NCBI RefSeq assembly: GCF_004792655.1 | Contig: NZ_SRZC01000025.1 | Coordinates: 1 to 53,436 of the forward strand | DNA length: 53,436 bases | Source of the DNA: Palleniella muris | Lineage (GTDB): Bacteria; Bacteroidota; Bacteroidia; Bacteroidales; Bacteroidaceae | Direction: 5' to 3' | Shown here: in pieces, positions 47,388-53,436 of the stretch | How positions within the stretch are numbered: the first letter of the stretch is position 1 | Layout of the letters: every line of letters begins with the position of its first letter | Made by a program: the position numbers and the translations under genes | The notes under the pieces: generated by a model | Databases searched by the model: none | Told to the model about the DNA's origin: nothing | What the model saw: the letters and a program-made list of their open reading frames with translations, nothing else

Positions 47388-50300
47388 GATAGCAGGGGCA
47401 CAACTTATTTACAAATCCAAGTCATCGGATTCTGCCCTAAGAGCATGGCCATTGAAAAAGACTTCATGCAAAATACTTTTGTATGAAGATGAGCCGTGTT
47501 CAGACATAGACCAAATTATCTGTTCAACACTATACTTTCATGATGGCACACTAAAGACAGATGATTTGGCCACATTCCTCGGTTTTAATGTGATAGACAA
47601 TAATGAATCCACCCCAAAGAGATATAAGGACGATGCTGAAATATGCATCTTCAATAAACTGCTCGAATCATTAGAAAGAGATGAACTAATTAGCAAAGAG
47701 GAAGATAAAATTATTTTAACCTCTTTGGGTGAATTCTCTGTAAAACAAGGAAAGAAAAGATTCTACTATGAAGCAGAATGCCGATTTTTTGAGAACTTCA
47801 GTTTGATGAACGATAATGTAGCTCCATTTCCTTTCAGAGATGCACTTTCTGTTATAACGACAATTTATAGCAAGAAGAAAATTTCTTACTATAAATCTCT
47901 GCAATCCTATGATATAGTTCCTCAAATCAAGGAGGATGAAAATGCATTGGTAAACGCACTTCTTGAACAGATGCCAGTAGGTACAAAAGTATTTAGAGCG
48001 TCATTAGTGTGCAATAACTTCTGTATTGAAAGTGAAGGGATTGATGTCTCCATATATAACAAAAATGGAGAAGACTTCATTGTTGTATTTACAAAAGATG
48101 GTTCTATCAGTGAATATGCTTCGGGACAGCTTAACAATAAAGCAAATAACAAAATTAAGAGTATTAAAGTAGAATGGGGTTATTATCTTAGATTATTGAA
48201 TGATCCCAATGCTTCCTTGGACTATAATAGTCTAAAACCTTTCGAAGACATTATTGAATGGGGAAAGATTGTCAAAGATGTTAGATTCTGTTGGAATGAT
48301 CATAATCTGTTTAATATGCTTTCCAATTACATTGATGCAAACATATGGCACGATGTCTCATCTGTATGTCCAACAGAGGACATACAGACGTATGTGATGG
48401 AATCTTCAGAGAATTGGGATTGGAGTATTCTGTCTGCAAGACTTGAAGGGTCGTTCATAATAGAACATGCCTCAAATTTTCCATGGGATTTTGACATTGT
48501 AGTTCACAATACAAATGTTACCAAAGAAGATATTGAGAAACTCTTAGTTGATCCAAATCTCACATCTGTACAATGGCTTTGGAAGGAAATTATGCCATCA
48601 TTGTCGGATGATTTTATAATCAAACATATAGATGATGTTTCTTTCGATTTATCTTTAATAACAGAATCAGAACCCAATCTTGTGGAGTCGTTGATCTTAA
48701 AATACCCAGACAAAGCATGGAACTGGGAATACATTTCACGCACATACGATCTGGACTATATATTAAATAATATCAATCTTCTTTCTAAGAGATTAAATAT
48801 GCAAACATTAACTATCCGAGCACTAAGTTCGGAAGAATTTGCATATCAGTATTGCCAATCTCAAAGTTACAAAGACGAACTTAAGAATATTGTCGAAACG
48901 TCCCACTCTCCTTTCAATGTCAATTCATCGAAACTTATATGGAATAATGAAATCATTGACATGCTTGAAGGAATTGGGCTGTTGTCTTGGTGCGTGCCCA
49001 TTATTGGAGGCTTCGAGTCAAATTCACACATCAATTGGGATAAAGAGTTCTTTAATAACTATTCTGCTAAAATCTCTACCCCATCAGGCTGTTCTTGCGT
49101 CACATATAGAGTAACAGACTTTACTATTGTTGACGAACATCCTGAGTTCTCATGGGATTGGAGTCTGATCTCTTCAAAATCAGAATGGATTAAAGTAACT
49201 AATTTTGTAGTAAAACACATAGCACAGTTGGATCTTGATATTGCTTTTGACTTATTTTCTAGTGACACTTTCTGTGTATTGTTTGAATACCCAGAGATGC
49301 AAGCCTTCTTGTCGTCACACCCAGAAAAAAAGTCTCGAGCCACAGAACTTGCTGCTCTTCAGCTTGTAAAGAATCATATTAATTTTGATTGGGATTGGAA
49401 TCTGCTTACAAATAAAACGATAGATTCCCTGAAGATTGATAAATTGGGTGATGAGCGCTGGGTTAATAAGTGGAACTGGAGTTATTTGTCAGAGCATCTG
49501 CCAATTGACGATATTTCAGATCATTTATTTCAATATCAGGATTATTGGAACTGGATAATTCTAACCAAAAGACTCGCCAGAAATGTAATCTTAGCAAATC
49601 TGGCTGATTTTTCGGACAAATGGGATTGGGTAACATTAGTAAATTCCATCTTCACAAAAGATGATTTAAATATTAATGGTTTTTTACCTTCCATCGCTAC
49701 GATAATCAGTCTAAAGGATGATGACTCTAAGATAACTCTTTGGGGGAAAATCACTAGGCGTTTTACTTTGGAAGAACTGTATGGTCAAATACATCAAACA
49801 TTAATGTTGGAAGACTACTCGTTACTATTTCTATGGGATCTCACGTATGTATATGACCATAAAGACTTCAGTCTAAACGAATACATCAATCAGTATCCTG
49901 AAGATATCAATTGGGAACTACTATCAAAATCCAAATCTGCAGAAAGACTTTTCTTTTACGACAAAAGCATACTCAGCTTTAAGATGTGGTTAGAGATGGT
50001 TAAATCTCTTTTACACAATGAGGATTACTATTGGGATTTTTGTGCCTTGTCGCAAAATGATGCGATCAATTGGCATCCTGCCATTTTAAAGATTCGAAAG
50101 AAGCAATGGGACTGGCAGTATTTGTCACAGCATAGCAAATGTTTCTCTGATACCACAACCACATCTGGACAATCAAAACTGTCCACAAACATTAAGTTAT
50201 TCAAAGATGTTGTCGAATTCAGCCTTTTATCAGTAAGGCCAGATATTGTATTTAACGACAATCTACTCAACAACTTCATTGATGAAGATTGGAATTGGAA

Positions 50301-52869
50301 AGCAATATCCGAATCAAGCAAGTTAAGAATAAACAATAATTTCTTGATTGAAAATCAAGATAAAGACTGGAATTGGGAAAGTCTCTCAAAGGGACGATGC
50401 TTAGTCATAGACAAAGAATTGCTTGAGAATACAAAACAGAGGGCATGGGATTGGATTAGCTTGTCTTCAAACACAGGCTTGAAACTATCTCTGGCAGAAC
50501 TACTTTCTCTTAATATTGTTAATTGGGATTGGAGTGCGCTAAGTAGCAGAAAAGATATACCTTTTGACAATGAGAGCATATTGTCCACATTGGATAAATC
50601 CTATATTACCTGGGATTGGAATGCGTTGTCAACAAGAACAGATCTGCAATATAATGAGGAGTTAATATTAAAGATATGGCAAAAGCCGATGGATTGGAAG
50701 AGTATTTCAAGAATGAACTCATTTATCCCATCCATAAATGTTCTATCAAAAATTTCAGCTTTTGACCTTGATTGGGATGCGATTTCTCAGAACATATATC
50801 TCTCAAAGGAAGTTTTATATCCATATAGAGAAAAGCTAAATTGGAAGTACATAAGCCAGTCTGAAACTTTCCAGAAACTTGGAATAGAATTCTACCGTAA
50901 ATATAAAACATACTTAGATTGGTCTATTATCTCCAGTGCTACAGAATTTACTCTTTCTATTGAGAATCTGAGTGAATTTAAGGATATTGTTGATTGGAGA
51001 ATTATAAATCAAAGAAATGATCTCAAGTATTCAAACATACTTCTTGATAAATTCGCAGATTATATTGATTGGTCTAAGGCTTCTAATGCTAATACTATCG
51101 AATTTTCAGTTGATTTTGTCAAGAAATTTATTGATAGATGGGACTGGCCAGCATTATTCAATAATCCTCTAATCATTGAAACTATAGACAAGTATGCGTC
51201 TGCTTTCAAAGGGCAATTGAACGGAATCAAATTTATAGAACGTTTTTCTGATCCAACCCCTAAAGTTTATCACTTTGCCCATCTATTCAATGCGGTAAGT
51301 ATTATCAAGTTAAGAAAAATCTTAAGCAGAATCGGTGGTAAGGGTTTATTTGAGAACTCTGCAGGAAGTAATGTTCACAGAAGAAATACAGCACATCATT
51401 ATGCTAGATTCTATTATCGTCCACAAACACCAACTCAATACTACAACGAAGCTTTAGGTGAAGATTCACATTCCTCTAAAGAGAAGTGGGTGTTTGGAGG
51501 CTATGACTATCGAGGAAGAAAGATTTGGAATTCATATCTCGAATGTCCAACAATAAAATATTGGGGTGCACAAAAATTGGGTTCTCCGAAATGTCCAATG
51601 CCGGTATTCTTTGAATTCGACTTACGAGAGATTCTGAATCATTGTTTGGATAAATGTTACTATAGTACTGGTAATATGCAAGGTAACAACAGCCAGGTTG
51701 TCTCCATTGTAGAGAATCCAAGCAAATTAAATACCTTGTCTCTGTATTTTACTATTAAAGATGGTATTGATACATATAAAGCTTATTCTCAGCAAGAATT
51801 TCTTGTTTGGAATGAGTTGGATTTCTCATGCCTTAAGAATTTTAGAATAGTCTGCTACAATGAAGAGCAGGCGGAATTATTAAAGATGCAATTAGGCGAT
51901 GATCCTATTTGTAATCATATCACTACAGATCCATATACAAGTTCTGGCATCGAAATCTTTCACAGAACTAATAGGACAATAACTTTTGATGAAACAGAGG
52001 AAACTCTTAGTATTTCTACCAACTACAGAGATTCTAGTTCTATCATTATCGAATGTGATGATGTTGATAATCTAAATATTATCGACAAGTCTCATATTAC
52101 CAATATATCTAATGGTAAGATTCAGGCATATCCTTCAATCAGTATAATTAAACCAAGTATCCCGATTACAATCAGATTTATGGATTTGCAAAAATATGAC
52201 AGTAATTCTTGGGTAATATATACTAACGAGAAAAATACAACAAGCTCTATGGCTTCGTATCCTATTATTACAGACCAACTTGTAAAACGGTTTGAAGAAG
52301 AAACATTACGACTTCAGATTACTCTAACTAAGTCGCTATTTAAAAGCCATATGCTAAACTCTTATCATGGCATTGGACACACAGTGAGAGTCATGTGGAA
52401 CGCATTTCTAATAGCATGCATTGACAAAACTGTTAGCAATTCGATGCTATCTTCTGTTTTGTATGCTTCTTTGATTCATGATTTAGGCAAAAATAGTGAT
52501 ACTGAAGGAGAAATACATGGAGAAAATTCTGCGAATCTTTATAAAACGAAGATAGAACAGTTCTGTAACCCGGAAGACGCGTCGTCCATACTAGAAGCTG
52601 TAAAATATCACTCTATAGATGATAGTAAAACCCCATCAATAGTTAGATGCAACAAAATATGGGAGATTCTTAAAGACGCCGATGCTCTTGATCGCAGTAG
52701 ACTGCCAGGAAGAGGATGTAACCCTACATTCTTAAGAAATATGATATTCTCTACTGGGAACGGGAAAGTGCTTCTATCTCTTGCAAAAGAAATGCCATCA
52801 TTAACTAGCGCATGCTCTTGGGACGAACCCATTAATGAACTAGTAAATGTAATAAATATTGTCAAATGA
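47341..52869 (+). CDS. Giant W-x-W repeat protein with DarT-like and HD domains, 1842 aa
   Basis: Order: residues 1-330 a winged-helix-like region of unknown fold; about 330-1290 around twenty repeats of a unit like DWDWxxLSxNxxL (NWDWSALSSRKDIPFDNESI, TWDWNALSTRTDLQYNEEL); 1308-1560 a DarT/DUF4433-like ADP-ribosyltransferase (VYHFAHL, HHYARFYYRPQTPTQYYNE, QQEFLVWN with catalytic-type E1486); 1670-1842 an HD domain (H1676, H1713-D1714, DADALDR). DarT modifies thymidine in single-stranded DNA as a toxin; HD enzymes cut phosphoesters. Start ATG 47341 or 47368; it overlaps the helicase gene. Domain calls rest on motifs I recall, not searches. The repeats probably form a sensor or scaffold. Confidence 0.75.
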   Translation: MARLLNAIHMKTFKNKIAGAQLIYKSKSSDSALRAWPLKKTSCKILLYEDEPCSDIDQIICSTLYFHDGTLKTDDLATFLGFNVIDNNESTPKRYKDDAEICIFNKLLESLERDELISKEEDKIILTSLGEFSVKQGKKRFYYEAECRFFENFSLMNDNVAPFPFRDALSVITTIYSKKKISYYKSLQSYDIVPQIKEDENALVNALLEQMPVGTKVFRASLVCNNFCIESEGIDVSIYNKNGEDFIVVFTKDGSISEYASGQLNNKANNKIKSIKVEWGYYLRLLNDPNASLDYNSLKPFEDIIEWGKIVKDVRFCWNDHNLFNMLSNYIDANIWHDVSSVCPTEDIQTYVMESSENWDWSILSARLEGSFIIEHASNFPWDFDIVVHNTNVTKEDIEKLLVDPNLTSVQWLWKEIMPSLSDDFIIKHIDDVSFDLSLITESEPNLVESLILKYPDKAWNWEYISRTYDLDYILNNINLLSKRLNMQTLTIRALSSEEFAYQYCQSQSYKDELKNIVETSHSPFNVNSSKLIWNNEIIDMLEGIGLLSWCVPIIGGFESNSHINWDKEFFNNYSAKISTPSGCSCVTYRVTDFTIVDEHPEFSWDWSLISSKSEWIKVTNFVVKHIAQLDLDIAFDLFSSDTFCVLFEYPEMQAFLSSHPEKKSRATELAALQLVKNHINFDWDWNLLTNKTIDSLKIDKLGDERWVNKWNWSYLSEHLPIDDISDHLFQYQDYWNWIILTKRLARNVILANLADFSDKWDWVTLVNSIFTKDDLNINGFLPSIATIISLKDDDSKITLWGKITRRFTLEELYGQIHQTLMLEDYSLLFLWDLTYVYDHKDFSLNEYINQYPEDINWELLSKSKSAERLFFYDKSILSFKMWLEMVKSLLHNEDYYWDFCALSQNDAINWHPAILKIRKKQWDWQYLSQHSKCFSDTTTTSGQSKLSTNIKLFKDVVEFSLLSVRPDIVFNDNLLNNFIDEDWNWKAISESSKLRINNNFLIENQDKDWNWESLSKGRCLVIDKELLENTKQRAWDWISLSSNTGLKLSLAELLSLNIVNWDWSALSSRKDIPFDNESILSTLDKSYITWDWNALSTRTDLQYNEELILKIWQKPMDWKSISRMNSFIPSINVLSKISAFDLDWDAISQNIYLSKEVLYPYREKLNWKYISQSETFQKLGIEFYRKYKTYLDWSIISSATEFTLSIENLSEFKDIVDWRIINQRNDLKYSNILLDKFADYIDWSKASNANTIEFSVDFVKKFIDRWDWPALFNNPLIIETIDKYASAFKGQLNGIKFIERFSDPTPKVYHFAHLFNAVSIIKLRKILSRIGGKGLFENSAGSNVHRRNTAHHYARFYYRPQTPTQYYNEALGEDSHSSKEKWVFGGYDYRGRKIWNSYLECPTIKYWGAQKLGSPKCPMPVFFEFDLREILNHCLDKCYYSTGNMQGNNSQVVSIVENPSKLNTLSLYFTIKDGIDTYKAYSQQEFLVWNELDFSCLKNFRIVCYNEEQAELLKMQLGDDPICNHITTDPYTSSGIEIFHRTNRTITFDETEETLSISTNYRDSSSIIIECDDVDNLNIIDKSHITNISNGKIQAYPSISIIKPSIPITIRFMDLQKYDSNSWVIYTNEKNTTSSMASYPIITDQLVKRFEEETLRLQITLTKSLFKSHMLNSYHGIGHTVRVMWNAFLIACIDKTVSNSMLSSVLYASLIHDLGKNSDTEGEIHGENSANLYKTKIEQFCNPEDASSILEAVKYHSIDDSKTPSIVRCNKIWEILKDADALDRSRLPGRGCNPTFLRNMIFSTGNGKVLLSLAKEMPSLTSACSWDEPINELVNVINIVK

Positions 52870-53123
52870 TAAAAAAGATAATTCAATCAATATCAACAAA
52901 TTGTTCCTTTTCTATCGAAGAATTAAAGAAGTATAAATATATTCTTGATTGGGATAGTATTTCTTGCAATAAACAAATTCAATGGACTGACGAGTTAATT
53001 GAGGAATTTTCCGATTATTTGAATTTTTCATGGGATGGTCTTGCAATGAACCCATCTCTGCCTATAACAAGAGACTTTTTAGCCAAGTTTCGTAATCTTA
53101 TAGAATACGCGAGTTCGGGATAA
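52866..53123 (+). CDS. Small W-x-W repeat protein, 85 aa, perhaps truncated
   Basis: Contains LDWDSISCNKQIQWTDELIE and LNFSWDGLAMNPSLPITRDF, the same repeat unit as in the giant protein, so it derives from the same solenoid. It overlaps the giant gene by four bases. The frame ends 9 bases before the stop codon of an IS982-type transposase on the opposite strand, so it is probably cut short by that insertion. Confidence 0.6.
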   Translation: MIKKIIQSISTNCSFSIEELKKYKYILDWDSISCNKQIQWTDELIEEFSDYLNFSWDGLAMNPSLPITRDFLAKFRNLIEYASSG

Positions 53124-53131
53124 GAAATCAT

Positions 53132-53436
53132 TTAAAATAGCTCCATCTGGCTTGATTTCTCCACATGCACGTGCATAGCCTCGGGCTTGTTGTCAAAGAA
53201 GCAGTATGCAGTCAGTGCGGAGCAGATGTTCATTATGAAGTTGTGCACAGACCTGTGCCTTGAATGTACAATCTCCGCCTTGTTCTTCAGCAGGTCATTG
53301 ATGCATTCGATGACATACCTCTTCCTCAGCATTATCTTGTCATACATTGGCATGAGCTTGTTCTTCATGTTCGCCTTCAGTCCATGGACAAGGTGTATCC
53401 CGTTGCTGAAGAGACTTTCGAAGAGTTCCTTCTTGA
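53132..53436 (-). CDS. IS982-type transposase, C-terminal part (runs off the window)
   Basis: The frame continues past the window edge (LFESLFSNGIHLVHGLKANM upstream of the first Met at 53368). MLRKRYVIECINDLLKNKAE and HSRHRSVHNFIMNICSALTA are typical of the DDE-type IS982 family C-terminus. The left end of the insertion must lie within a few bases of 53123-53131; no inverted repeat can be judged from one end. Confidence 0.8.
   Translation of the reverse strand, partial: KKELFESLFSNGIHLVHGLKANMKNKLMPMYDKIMLRKRYVIECINDLLKNKAEIVHSRHRSVHNFIMNICSALTAYCFFDNKPEAMHVHVEKSSQMELF

Larger units (their letters stand above)
32191..53131. mobile_element. Integrative mobilizable element backbone plus defence-like cargo
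   Basis: Integrase, excisionase-like, primase-like and MobV relaxase genes (33-40 kb) have the order usual for Bacteroidales mobilizable transposons, followed by the cargo operon. The cargo is visibly more A+T-rich than the backbone, a sign of separate origin. The boundaries are not known; the left end could be at the tRNA near 30609 and the right end is beyond the window. Confidence 0.45.

Noticed and set aside
1..53436. CRISPR array
   Set aside because: No regularly spaced identical repeats with unique spacers were seen; the repeats present are pairs or degenerate linker units.

Overview
This window reads as DNA from a Bacteroidota bacterium of the Bacteroides/Prevotella type. The grounds are several promoters with the Bacteroidota -7 box TAnnTTTG, few strong Shine-Dalgarno sites, protein families typical of Bacteroidales mobile elements (DUF4942 methylase, PcfJ/PcfK, VirE-N/DUF3987 primase-like protein, MobV relaxase) and an IS982-type transposase. 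Nearly all of it is accessory DNA: a phage-like or plasmid-like block on the left and an integrative, once mobilizable element with a large A+T-rich cargo operon on the right.

Left block (1 to about 20.9 kb). Almost all genes run on the minus strand in tightly packed, often overlapping operons of small proteins: RNase H, a KilAC antirepressor, a DUF4942 methylase, PcfJ/PcfK homologues, a possible sliding-clamp-like protein and many unknowns. It holds a probable toxin-antitoxin-chaperone operon (HEPN protein, companion, SecB-like chaperone; 3.6-4.9 kb), a candidate large structured RNA on the opposite strand (11.94-12.33 kb), and two paralogous structured RNAs of about 191 nt, each with promoter and terminator (19.05-19.24 and 19.65-19.84 kb). 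It ends in a 17-base C tract beside a tRNA-like minihelix and several hairpins.

Middle block (21.3 to 30.3 kb). A plus-strand operon encodes the C-terminal half of DNA polymerase III alpha interrupted by an HNH intein, a guanylate-kinase-like protein, a DnaQ-type exonuclease, a small-terminase-like protein and a lysis cassette (GH19 endolysin plus membrane proteins). A convergent two-gene RloAB/AbiL-like unit follows (AAA ATPase plus a frameshifted partner). A tRNA with CAT anticodon and initiator-type C1:A72 mismatch lies at 30.54-30.61 kb, next to a tyrosine recombinase.

Right block (32.2 to 40.4 kb) is a mobilizable-element backbone: a multi-HTH protein, a tyrosine integrase, a membrane protein, an excisionase-like protein, a VirE-N/DUF3987 protein and a MobV relaxase. 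The last two carry frameshift or nonsense lesions, so the element probably no longer mobilizes itself.

The most notable part is 40.5-53.1 kb: a five-gene overlapping operon encoding an unaffiliated reverse transcriptase, a protein of tandem S1 domains like ribosomal protein S1, a UPF1-like superfamily 1 helicase of about 1215 residues, an 1842-residue protein that joins about twenty W-x-W solenoid repeats to a DarT-like ADP-ribosyltransferase domain and an HD domain, and a small repeat protein that is probably cut by an IS982 copy running off the window edge. I do not recognise this combination as a described system; its make-up (nucleic-acid synthesis, RNA binding, helicase, toxin-like enzyme) suggests antiphage defence. 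Defence function, phage identity and RNA roles are inferences from sequence alone.
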